Assembly (NCBI GenBank): GCA_938034415.1
Contig: CALHLE010000018.1
Coordinates: 22,098-86,097 of the forward strand
DNA: 64,000 nucleotides
Reading direction: 5' to 3'
DNA from: an uncultured Anaerolineae bacterium
Lineage (GTDB): Bacteria; Chloroflexota; Anaerolineae; J036; Brachytrichaceae
The translations under genes were made by a program, and so were the position numbers. Below are positions 54,716 through 62,804 of this stretch, in pieces. The notes below the pieces were generated by a model that searched no databases, was not told the DNA's origin, and worked only from the letters and a program-made list of their open reading frames with translations. The stretch's first letter is position 1; each line of letters starts with the position of its first letter.

Positions 54716-55192
54716 ATGCTGAGAGAAAAGCGAGCCGCCGACATCGCGCAGGTGCTGGCCAAGTACCCGCCTGAGCGTAAGCGCAGCGCCGTCATGCCGC
54801 TGCTATACATCGCACAAGAGGAATACGGCTATTGCAGCGACGAGGCCATCCGCGAAGTGGCTGAGATCATCGGCTGCGACCCGACCGAGGTGAAGAGCAT
54901 CGTCGGCTTCTACACCATGTTCTATGAGCAGCCGGTCGGCCGGTATGTGATTGACGTGTGCGACGACCTGCCCTGCGCGTTGCGCGGCGCAGATAAGTTC
55001 GTGACCTACTGCGAGAAAAGGCTGGGCATCCGCGCTGGGCAGACCACCCCCGACGGCAAGTTCACCTTGAACACCGTGATGTGCATCGCGGCGTGCGACC
55101 GCGCGCCGGTGGCGCAGGTGAACCGCGAGTACCGCTACGAACTCACCGAAGAATCGTTCGACCGGATGCTCGATGAGCTTTCGCAGAGCTAG
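54716..55192 (+). CDS. nuoE: NADH-quinone oxidoreductase subunit E
   Basis: A 158-residue thioredoxin-fold subunit (24-kDa) with a 2Fe-2S cluster (N1a). The ligands are Cys-x4-Cys in VCDDLPC and Cys-x3-Cys in CIAAC. The N-terminal helical region YPPERKRSAVMPLLYIAQEEYGY is standard. I use the ATG at 54716 with upstream AAGAGAG; a GTG at 54710 is the alternative. Its stop is followed after 2 bp by the protease-like gene. Confidence 0.95.
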   Translation: MLREKRAADIAQVLAKYPPERKRSAVMPLLYIAQEEYGYCSDEAIREVAEIIGCDPTEVKSIVGFYTMFYEQPVGRYVIDVCDDLPCALRGADKFVTYCEKRLGIRAGQTTPDGKFTLNTVMCIAACDRAPVAQVNREYRYELTEESFDRMLDELSQS

Positions 55193-55194
55193 AC

Positions 55195-55548
55195 GTGGGA
55201 CTGACTTTTATTGAGGGCGTGGTGACCGGCCCAACCGGCAAGCAAGCCCGCGTGAACTTTTTAGTGGACAGCGGCGCAACCTACACATTGTTGCCCGACG
55301 CCGTGTGGCGCGCTTTGGAGCTGCAACCGAAGCGCCAGATGACGTTCACGCTGGCCGATGGCACGACCGTCCGCCGGCCGATCTCGGAAGCGCATATCGC
55401 GCTGGCCGGCGAGGACGGCACCAGCCCGGTCATCCTGGGCGAGCCGGGCGACGAAGCGCTTCTCGGCGCAGTAACGCTCGAAGTGCTAGGGTTGATCTTG
55501 AATCCGTTCAAGCGCTCGCTGCAACCCATGCGAGCGATGTTAGCTTAG
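55195..55548 (+). CDS. Retropepsin-like aspartic protease within the nuo operon
   Basis: A 117-residue protein with GTG start 2 bp after nuoE and stop 23 bp before nuoF, so surely part of the operon. The aspartic-protease active site is FLVDSGATYTLLP (Asp25), and the matching hydrophobic-hydrophobic-Gly is ALLGAVTLEVLGLILNP near residue 90. This is the single-domain retropepsin (clan AA) plan, active as a homodimer. It has no signal peptide or membrane segment, so it would act in the cytoplasm. A processing or quality-control role for complex I subunits is speculation. Confidence 0.8.
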   Translation: MGLTFIEGVVTGPTGKQARVNFLVDSGATYTLLPDAVWRALELQPKRQMTFTLADGTTVRRPISEAHIALAGEDGTSPVILGEPGDEALLGAVTLEVLGLILNPFKRSLQPMRAMLA

Positions 55549-55571
55549 TGTGATGGATGGAGTGAAGGGGT

Positions 55572-56936
55572 ATGTCTGGATTTTACGGGACGAAGAATAA
55601 GACGATGGAGCGGCACGTGCTGCTGCGCGACGTTGACGTGCCGAATATTCGCGAGTATGACGTGTATGTCGCCAACGACGGTTACGCCGCCTGGAAGAAG
55701 GCGCTGACGACGATGAAGCCGGACGAAGTGATCAACGTCGTCAAGGACAGCGGCCTGCGCGGTCGCGGCGGCGCAGGCTTCCCGGCCGGCGTGAAGTGGA
55801 GCTTTATCCCCAAGGATATCTTCCCCAAGTATGTCGTAGTCAACGGCGACGAGAGTGAGGCCGGCACGTTCAAGGATCACCAGATCATTGACGGCAACCC
55901 GCACCAGCTCATCGAGGGCGTGGCGCTTTGCGCGTATGCGGTGCAGGCCAACACGAGCTACATTTACCTGCGCGGCGAGTTCTACGAGCCGGCCAAGACG
56001 CTGCAACGCGCAATAGACGAAGCCTACGCCCATGGCATGCTCGGCAAGAACGTGCTCGGCAGCGGCTTCGACCTGGACATTCACATCCACCTGGGCGCCG
56101 GCGCATACATCTGCGGCGAAGAGACGGCGCTGCTGTCGTCACTGGAAGGCCAGCTCGGTCAGCCGCGCCTGCGCCCCCCGTTCCCGGCCGTGCAAGGCTT
56201 ATACGCCAAGCCGACGGTGATCAACAACGTCGAGACGCTAGCCAATGTGCCTCCCATCGTGCTGCACGGGGCGCAATGGTATCGCCAGTACGGCACAGAG
56301 AAAAGCCCCGGCACGAAGATCTTTTGCGTGAGCGGGCGCGTGAACAAGCCGGGCAACTATGAGCTGCCGCTGGGCAAATACACCATCCGCGAGTTGATCG
56401 AGATGGCCGGCGGAACGATGGACGGTCGGCCGGTGAAGGGTGTGCTGCCTGCCGGCTCGTCCGCGCCGATCCTGCCGGCCAACCTGCTCGACACCAAGCT
56501 GGACTACGAGAGCGTGCAGGCGGCCGGCTCGATCCTCGGCTCGGCTTCCTTCGTCATCCTGGACGACACGGTGGACATCGTCTGGGCGGCGCGCAAGATG
56601 GTGCGCTTCTTCAAGCATGAGAGCTGCGGCAAGTGCACGCCCTGCCGCGAAGGCACCTACTGGGCGCTCAAGCTCTACGACAAAATCCTCTCTGGTCACG
56701 GCACGTTGGCGGACGTGGACATGATCGGCGAGGTGGCCGGGCAGATGGCCGGCAAGTGCTTCTGCTTGCTGGGCGAATTCGCCACGTCGCCGATGCAAAG
56801 CACACTCAAGCACTTCCGGGCGGAGTACGAAGCGTTCATCGCCAACCATCAAGGCGGCAAGATGAACGGCTACACCGACGAGTTGATCCGCGAGGGCGTG
56901 CTCGCCGGGCCTGAGGGCGTCATCACCCGTCACTGA
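55572..56936 (+). CDS. nuoF: NADH-quinone oxidoreductase subunit F
   Basis: A 454-residue NADH-binding subunit (51-kDa) with FMN and cluster N3. GLRGRGGAGFPAGVKW and VVNGDESEAGTFKD bind FMN/NADH; the 4Fe-4S ligands are in ESCGKCTPCREGTYWAL and a later Cys in GKCFCLLG. GAYICGEETALLSSLEG is conserved. Length slightly above usual. It is separated from nuoG by the OB-fold gene. Confidence 0.97.
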   Translation: MSGFYGTKNKTMERHVLLRDVDVPNIREYDVYVANDGYAAWKKALTTMKPDEVINVVKDSGLRGRGGAGFPAGVKWSFIPKDIFPKYVVVNGDESEAGTFKDHQIIDGNPHQLIEGVALCAYAVQANTSYIYLRGEFYEPAKTLQRAIDEAYAHGMLGKNVLGSGFDLDIHIHLGAGAYICGEETALLSSLEGQLGQPRLRPPFPAVQGLYAKPTVINNVETLANVPPIVLHGAQWYRQYGTEKSPGTKIFCVSGRVNKPGNYELPLGKYTIRELIEMAGGTMDGRPVKGVLPAGSSAPILPANLLDTKLDYESVQAAGSILGSASFVILDDTVDIVWAARKMVRFFKHESCGKCTPCREGTYWALKLYDKILSGHGTLADVDMIGEVAGQMAGKCFCLLGEFATSPMQSTLKHFRAEYEAFIANHQGGKMNGYTDELIREGVLAGPEGVITRH

Positions 56937-56943
56937 TTGACCT

Positions 56944-57954
56944 ATGCCGGCTTTCGGAAGACGACCTGAGCCACGCGCCGCTGTGGACGCAAAGCGGGCA
57001 TGCGCAGCGTGCCTGGCCGCAGCGCTCATGATGCTGGCCGAGTGCCTGCCGGCGCATGCAGCGGAGAAAATCGTCACGCCGATCGGCAAGATCACAAGCG
57101 AATACAAAGGCAAGTTCGTCACCGTCCAGGGCGTCATTCAGAGCGAGCGCCGGTTCAAATCCGGCATGCGCTATAAGCTCGGCGACGACACCGGCCAGAT
57201 CACGCTGGTGCTGTTCGACCGCGAGTCGAAACAAGCGCCGGGGCCGGATCGCCTGATCGAGGGCGCAACGGTCAACGTCACCGGCAAGGTGGACTTCTTC
57301 AAAAAGGAAGCGCAGATCGTGCCGGTGCGTGGAACAGATGTAGTGATCGTGAAACCCGCGCCGCCGGTTGCGTCACTGGCTATCGGCGCCATCAGCGCCG
57401 ACAACGTGGGACAAACGGTGGCCGTGCAGGGCGTCGTCGTCGAAGCAGCCAATTTCTCCGCCGGCTTCAAGCTACGGCTGGGCGACGACACTGGCCAGAT
57501 CACGGTCACGCTCTTTGAGAGCGTGTTCGATGCGCTGGCCAAGCCCGAACAGATCAACGTCGGCGCGACGCTAAGCGTGACGGGTGAAGTAAACACCTTC
57601 GGCGGCAGCTTGGAGATCACGCCAGGCTCGGCAAGCCGAATTCGCGTCGTGGCTGCGTCGCCGCCGCGCGATGTGCGACATTACCTGTTGTGCAACATCA
57701 GCGGCAACGACCACAACGCGCTCGTGCGGGTGATCGGCGAAGTCGCCAACCTTCAACCGTTCGACAAAGGCATTGAGGTGTTGCTCATGGACGAGACCGG
57801 CGCGCAACGCCTACGGCTGTATCAGGTGGTGGCGAAGCGCGTGAACCTGAAAGTCGGCGACGAGATTGAAGCAATCGGACGCGTGAAAGCGTCGAGGACC
57901 AGAGGCATCGCCATCGAAGTGGCGTTGCCCAGCGATGTGCAAGTGAAACGATGA
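56944..57954 (+). CDS. Secreted protein with three OB-fold repeats, inside the nuo operon
   Basis: A 336-residue protein starting 7 bp after nuoF and ending 3 bp before nuoG. A signal peptide (hydrophobic ACLAAALMMLAECLPAHA, cleavage about residue 39) marks it for export. Three repeats of about 95 residues follow: each has V-T/A-V-Q-G-V-I/V, then LGDDTGQITLVLF or a variant (LGDDTGQITVTLF; LMDETGAQRLRLY), then G-A/D-x-V/I-x-V/A-x-G-x-V. This is the OB-fold (tRNA_anti-like) pattern. Ligand could be nucleic acid, glycan or protein. Not a known complex I subunit. Confidence 0.75.
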   Translation: MPAFGRRPEPRAAVDAKRACAACLAAALMMLAECLPAHAAEKIVTPIGKITSEYKGKFVTVQGVIQSERRFKSGMRYKLGDDTGQITLVLFDRESKQAPGPDRLIEGATVNVTGKVDFFKKEAQIVPVRGTDVVIVKPAPPVASLAIGAISADNVGQTVAVQGVVVEAANFSAGFKLRLGDDTGQITVTLFESVFDALAKPEQINVGATLSVTGEVNTFGGSLEITPGSASRIRVVAASPPRDVRHYLLCNISGNDHNALVRVIGEVANLQPFDKGIEVLLMDETGAQRLRLYQVVAKRVNLKVGDEIEAIGRVKASRTRGIAIEVALPSDVQVKR

Positions 57955-57957
57955 GGT

Positions 57958-60255
57958 ATGGCTGATTTAGTGAATTTGACGATTGACGGCGTGCCTGTGT
58001 CGGTGCCCAAGGGCACGCTGGTGGTGGATGCGGCAAAGAAGATCGAGAACGACATCCCGGTGTTTTGCTACCACCCCAAGCTCAAGCCGGTGGGCATGTG
58101 CCGCATGTGCCTAGTGGATATCGGCATGCCAAAGATAGACCCGGCGACCAAACAGCCGGTGCGCGATGAGCAAGGCAACGTGGTGATTGCCTTCATGCCC
58201 AAATTGACGACGGCCTGCACCACGCCGGTCAGCGAGGGCATGGTCGTCCGCACGGCGACCGAGCAGGTGCGCGCCGCGCGCGAAGACATCCTAGAATTTC
58301 TGCTCACCTCCCACCCGCTCGATTGCCCAATTTGCGACAAAGGCGGCGAGTGCCCGTTGCAGAATTTGACGCTGGGCTTCGGTCCCAGCGTCAGCCGCTT
58401 CGACTACGATGCCAAGTTCCACAACGAGAAGCATGTGCCGCTCGGCGATTTGATCTACCTCGACCGCGAACGCTGCATCCAATGCTCACGCTGCATCCGC
58501 TTCCAGGATGAGATCGCCGACGACCACGTGCTGCAGTTCCACGACCGCGGGCGGGGTATGGAGATCATCACCTTCAGCGACCCGCCGTTCGACTCGTACT
58601 TCGGCGGCAACACAACCGACATCTGTCCGGTGGGCGCGCTGACTACAGCAGACTTCCGCTTCAAGGCCAGGCCGTGGGAGTTAGCCAGCACGCAGAGCTT
58701 ATGCACGCACTGCCCGGTCGGTTGCAACATCACGCTGAATACCCGGCTGGAGACAAAGTCCGGCGGCTACGAGATCAAGCGCGTCATGCCGCGCCAGAAC
58801 GAACAAGTCAACGAAATCTGGATTTGCGACAAAGGGCGCTATGTGCATCACTTCACCCGCGCCGAAGATCGCCTGCGTCAGCCGATGGTCCGGCGCGACG
58901 GCCGGCTGGTCGAGGCGACGTGGGAGCAGGCCTTGCAGTTGGTGGGCGAGCGGTTGAAGGCTGCAGGGACAAGCGTGGCCGCCGTCGTCGGCGACCGGAT
59001 TGCCAATGAGGACGCCTACCTTGTGGCCAAGCTCGTGCGCGCGCTGAACGGCGCGATCGGCATGTCGCCGTCCGTGCCGGCACACTACGCGGATGTGGCG
59101 CGCGCCTTTGGCGTGGGCGCGCATGCCAACCTCGCCCACCTGGGCAAGGGCGACGTGATCCTCGTGGTGAACGGCGACGTGGAAGAGCAAGCGCCGGTGT
59201 GGTTCTTGCGTTTGCGTCAAGCCGTAGTGGATCGCGGCGCGGCGCTGGTCATCGCTCATTCGCGCAGCACCAAGATGCATCGTTACGCGCGGGCGATTCA
59301 TCGCTACGAACCCGGCTATGCCGCCCGGTGGGTCGCCGACCGGAGCGAGGAACTCATCGCGAAAGAATCGTTGAAAGACGCCCGCAACTTGCTGATCGTC
59401 TTCGGCGATGAGCAGCTCGACGGCCCCAGCGCGCGCGCGTTGGCGCAGGGCCTGGCGAACTTGCTGATCGCCACCGGCCACGCAGGCAAGGCCGATAGCG
59501 GTTTGTTGCCGCTCTACCCCCATGCTAACACGCAAGGCGTCTTCGACGTGATCGCGGGCGCCGACCGCGCAGCCGCGTCCAACGGCGCGAACGGCAAGGT
59601 TGGGGCCGATCTTCGATCTCCTATCTGCGATTCGCGATTCGAGGTGGCCTGGTTGATTGGTGTGGGCGACGCAAGCGACGCGCCGTCCGCCGGGTTCACC
59701 GTCGTTCAGGAGCTGTTCATGACGGCGCTGGCGAAGCAGGCCGATGTGGTGCTGCCGGCGCTGAGCTTCGCCGAACGCGAGGGCACGTTCACCAGCGGCG
59801 ACCGGCGCGTGCAGCGCTTCTACCGCGCGCTTCCCCCGTTGGGCGAAGCCCGGCCGGATTGGTGGATAGCCCAAGAGATCGCCAAACGGCTCGGCCACAG
59901 TTGGGGCTTCCAGGGGCCCGCGCACATCTTCGCTGACCTGGCGCACAGCATCCCGCACTACAGCGGGCTGTCCTACGAGGTGATTAGCAAGAGCGAGCCG
60001 CAATGGCCGCCGATGGGACGCGGCGACCTGTACTATGGCGGCACGGTGTACGACAACACCGGCGGGCTGGGCGCGCGCTACGCCAGCGACGCCGAGCGCG
60101 ACCCGGCCGGTGTGCGTCCATACGACGGGGCCGCGCCTGAGCCGACCATCGCCGGCTTGGAGCGTCGGCCGCGACCGCTGTACCGCGATGGCGAACTCAT
60201 CCGCCGCAGCGCTGTGCTCGCGTCGCACATCGTCCCAGCGCAGGAGGTTGCCTAG
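57958..60255 (+). CDS. nuoG: NADH-quinone oxidoreductase subunit G
   Basis: A 765-residue subunit (75-kDa). The N-terminal ferredoxin domain has CYHPKLKPVGMCRMC, followed by HPLDCPICDKGGECPLQ and RCIQCSRC clusters. A further CTHCPVGCN...C motif near residue 245 is the off-path N7 cluster. The rest is a molybdopterin-oxidoreductase-like domain. About residue 549-562, ADLRSPICDSRFEV looks like translation of a short genomic spacer repeat inserted in frame. ATG is 3 bp after the OB-fold gene. Confidence 0.95.
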   Translation: MADLVNLTIDGVPVSVPKGTLVVDAAKKIENDIPVFCYHPKLKPVGMCRMCLVDIGMPKIDPATKQPVRDEQGNVVIAFMPKLTTACTTPVSEGMVVRTATEQVRAAREDILEFLLTSHPLDCPICDKGGECPLQNLTLGFGPSVSRFDYDAKFHNEKHVPLGDLIYLDRERCIQCSRCIRFQDEIADDHVLQFHDRGRGMEIITFSDPPFDSYFGGNTTDICPVGALTTADFRFKARPWELASTQSLCTHCPVGCNITLNTRLETKSGGYEIKRVMPRQNEQVNEIWICDKGRYVHHFTRAEDRLRQPMVRRDGRLVEATWEQALQLVGERLKAAGTSVAAVVGDRIANEDAYLVAKLVRALNGAIGMSPSVPAHYADVARAFGVGAHANLAHLGKGDVILVVNGDVEEQAPVWFLRLRQAVVDRGAALVIAHSRSTKMHRYARAIHRYEPGYAARWVADRSEELIAKESLKDARNLLIVFGDEQLDGPSARALAQGLANLLIATGHAGKADSGLLPLYPHANTQGVFDVIAGADRAAASNGANGKVGADLRSPICDSRFEVAWLIGVGDASDAPSAGFTVVQELFMTALAKQADVVLPALSFAEREGTFTSGDRRVQRFYRALPPLGEARPDWWIAQEIAKRLGHSWGFQGPAHIFADLAHSIPHYSGLSYEVISKSEPQWPPMGRGDLYYGGTVYDNTGGLGARYASDAERDPAGVRPYDGAAPEPTIAGLERRPRPLYRDGELIRRSAVLASHIVPAQEVA

Positions 60256-60334
60256 GGAGATTCGACATCCTTCGCCACGCCTACGCAACCGGCGCGCGGC
60301 GGAGGATGAAAGCGGAGGAACACGAAACAGAAGC

Positions 60335-61336
60335 ATGCCCGTTCTACTCGAAGCCACCTTGAAGTCGGTTGTGCTGATCTTCGTGCTGCTGACCGGCTTT
60401 GCCTACCTTACGCTCACGGAGCGCAAGGTGTTGGCGCGCTTGCAGGCGCGCATCGGCCCGAACCGCGCCGGCCCGCTGGGATTGCTCCAACCGGTGGCCG
60501 ACGGCCTCAAGCTCATCTTTAAGGAGAGCATCACCCCGGCCGGAGTGGATAAACCGATCTACTTCCTCGCCCCTGTGCTCGTCGCAGTGCCGGCGATCAT
60601 CGTGTTTGCTGTGATTCCGGTCGGCAAAGGGCCGGCCTTCCAACTTGCTAGTGAGATCAACGTCGGCGCGCTTTACATCGTCGGCGTGATGGGCGTAGCT
60701 GTATATGGCATCACGCTGGCCGGCTGGGCATCGAACAACAAATACGCCGCGCTGGGCGGTTTGCGCGCCTCGGCGCAGGTGATCTCATACGAGCTAGGCA
60801 TGGGTTTGTCCATCGTCGCCGTCGTCTTGATGGCGTCGAGCGCGAGCCTGGCCGACATCGTCGAAGCGCAAATGCCCGGCAATATCCTGGGCTGGTTCAT
60901 CTTCCGCCAACCGGTCGCGGCGGCGATCTTCGCAATCACCGCCATGGCCGAATTGGCCCGCGCGCCGTTCGACTTGGTCGAAGCCGAGCAAGAACTGACG
61001 GCCGGCTTCATGACCGAATACAGCGGCATGAAGTTCGCGCTGTTCTTCATGGGCGAATATGTCAAGATGATCGCCGTCAGCGCGCTGTTCGCCACGTTCT
61101 TCCTGGGCGGCTGGAGCGGGCCGTTTGTGGATCAGGCGCCGATCCTCTCGGTCGTGTATTTCACGATCAAAGTCGTCGCCTGTCTGCTGCTGATGATCTG
61201 GACGCGCGCGACGCTGCCGCGCATGCGCTACGACCGGCTGATGGGCTTTGGCTGGAAGGTGCTTACGCCGGTGGCGATTGCCAACGTGATCGTGACGGCG
61301 TTCTTGATCGCGCTGGGCGTGCCCGGCTATCAGTAA
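60335..61336 (+). CDS. nuoH: NADH-quinone oxidoreductase subunit H
   Basis: A 333-residue membrane subunit with eight or so helices joining the peripheral and membrane arms. It has LTERKVLARLQARIGPNRAGPLGLLQPVADGLKL, the loop LARAPFDLVEAEQELTAGFMTEYSGMKFALFFMGEY with the conserved acidic residues, and RATLPRMRYDRLM. The ATG at 60335 gives the standard N-terminus; the longer frame overlaps nuoG. Confidence 0.97.
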   Translation: MPVLLEATLKSVVLIFVLLTGFAYLTLTERKVLARLQARIGPNRAGPLGLLQPVADGLKLIFKESITPAGVDKPIYFLAPVLVAVPAIIVFAVIPVGKGPAFQLASEINVGALYIVGVMGVAVYGITLAGWASNNKYAALGGLRASAQVISYELGMGLSIVAVVLMASSASLADIVEAQMPGNILGWFIFRQPVAAAIFAITAMAELARAPFDLVEAEQELTAGFMTEYSGMKFALFFMGEYVKMIAVSALFATFFLGGWSGPFVDQAPILSVVYFTIKVVACLLLMIWTRATLPRMRYDRLMGFGWKVLTPVAIANVIVTAFLIALGVPGYQ

Positions 61337-61403
61337 TATCTCGTCAGGTCGTCACCTCACCGATAGCCTGAATCCCGATTGCCAAGCAATTTGAACACAA
61401 GAG

Positions 61404-61928
61404 ATGGGTTTGAAAGAAGTGCTTACCCGCATCGTAGTCGGCTTCGCGACGGTGCTGAAGACCGTGACGCGCAGGCCGGTGACGATTCAATATCCCGAAC
61501 AGCAGAAGCCGATGTCGGCGCGCTTCCGTGGGCGTCATCACCTCAAGCGTTATGAAGACGGCCTGGAGCGCTGCATCGGTTGCGCGTTGTGCGCAGCGGC
61601 CTGTCCGGCCGATGCGATCTACGTCGAAGCGGGCGAGAACACCGACGAAGAACGCTACTCGCCGGGCGAACGCTACGCCAAGACGTATGAGATCAACATG
61701 CTGCGCTGCATCTTCTGCGGCTACTGCGAAGACGCCTGCCCGACGAACGCGATCGTGCTGGAGCCGATTGAGTTCCCAACCGGCTACACGCGCGAGAGCA
61801 TGATCTACACCAAAGAGATGCTGCTCGAATCGCCGCCGATCAACGTGCCGGCCACGCCGCAGCGCACGCCGCCGGGCAAATACGACCGCGCCATCCTGCC
61901 CTTTCCGCCCATTGACGAAAGCCAATGA
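61404..61928 (+). CDS. nuoI: NADH-quinone oxidoreductase subunit I
   Basis: A 174-residue ferredoxin-like subunit (23-kDa) with two 4Fe-4S clusters N6a and N6b: [16 protein letters not shown] and [16 protein letters not shown]. The N-terminal amphipathic part and the [13 protein letters not shown] lead are standard. About 30 residues of Pro-rich tail extend the C-terminus. Its stop overlaps the nuoJ start (ATGA). Confidence 0.97.
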   Translation: MGLKEVLTRIVVGFATVLKTVTRRPVTIQYPEQQKPMSARFRGRHHLKRYEDGLERCIGCALCAAACPADAIYVEAGENTDEERYSPGERYAKTYEINMLRCIFCGYCEDACPTNAIVLEPIEFPTGYTRESMIYTKEMLLESPPINVPATPQRTPPGKYDRAILPFPPIDESQ

Positions 61929-62425
61929 ACCCCGATCTACCCGTCCTCATCGTGCTCGGCGCTGTGAGCGTCGCTTCGGCGCTGGGGTTGTTGCTCAGTC
62001 GCAATGCCATCTACGCCGCGCTGTTCCTGGTGCTGAACTTCGGCGTCGGGGCGGTGATCTACCTCGTCTTGAACGCGCCGTTCATCGCCGTGGTTCAGGT
62101 GAGCGTATATGCCGGAGCGATCATGGTGCTCTTCCTATTCGTCATCATGCTGCTGGGCGCGGAGCGGCTCAGCCCAGGCGAGAATCCGCCGGGGATGTCC
62201 TTTCAACGGCCGCTGGCAATCGCGCTTGGCGGCGTGCTGTTGGGCCTGGCGCTCTACGTGCTGTTCGTTCGGCAACCACCCACGACGGCGACAGCGCTGG
62301 CCGACTCCAGCCCGATGGCCGTCGGCTTGTCGCTGTTCGGCCCATACCTCTTCCCTTTTGAAGTCGTGTCCATCCTGCTGCTGGTCGCAATGGTCGGCGC
62401 AGTGGTGCTGACGCGGAACAGGTAA
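61925..62425 (+). CDS. nuoJ: NADH-quinone oxidoreductase subunit J
   Basis: A 166-residue membrane subunit with five helices. [54 protein letters not shown] is the family core, containing the pi-bulge helix that rearranges during catalysis. It overlaps nuoI by 4 bp. Confidence 0.95.
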   Translation: MNPDLPVLIVLGAVSVASALGLLLSRNAIYAALFLVLNFGVGAVIYLVLNAPFIAVVQVSVYAGAIMVLFLFVIMLLGAERLSPGENPPGMSFQRPLAIALGGVLLGLALYVLFVRQPPTTATALADSSPMAVGLSLFGPYLFPFEVVSILLLVAMVGAVVLTRNR

Positions 62426-62485
62426 GCGCCGATCGCGCGCGACGCTTGACTAGTTCGCAGGACGACATCACGCCAAAGGACTCTC

Positions 62486-62788
62486 ATGGACTCAACAACC
62501 TTCGTCGCCTTTCTTTCGTCTATTTTGTTCACCATCGGCGCGCTGGGCGTGTTGCTGCGCCGGAGCGCGCTGTTGATTTTCATGTCGGTCGAGCTGATGC
62601 TCAACGCGGCGAACCTCGCCTTCGTCGCATTCGCCCATCGCTGGGCGCAGCTCGACGGGCAGATTTTTGTATTCTTCGTGATGGCGGTCGCCGCAGCCGA
62701 AGTGGCCGTTGGTCTGGCGCTCATCGTCACGATCTTTCGCACCAAGCGCAGCACAAACGTGGATGACCTGGCCGCGCTGAAAGGATAG
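62486..62788 (+). CDS. nuoK: NADH-quinone oxidoreductase subunit K
   Basis: A 100-residue, three-helix antiporter-like subunit. [20 protein letters not shown] has the proton-path Glu, and [23 protein letters not shown] has the second Glu. Length is exactly typical. Confidence 0.97.
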   Translation: MDSTTFVAFLSSILFTIGALGVLLRRSALLIFMSVELMLNAANLAFVAFAHRWAQLDGQIFVFFVMAVAAAEVAVGLALIVTIFRTKRSTNVDDLAALKG

Positions 62789-62804
62789 AGGGAGCTGTCA
62801 CCAC

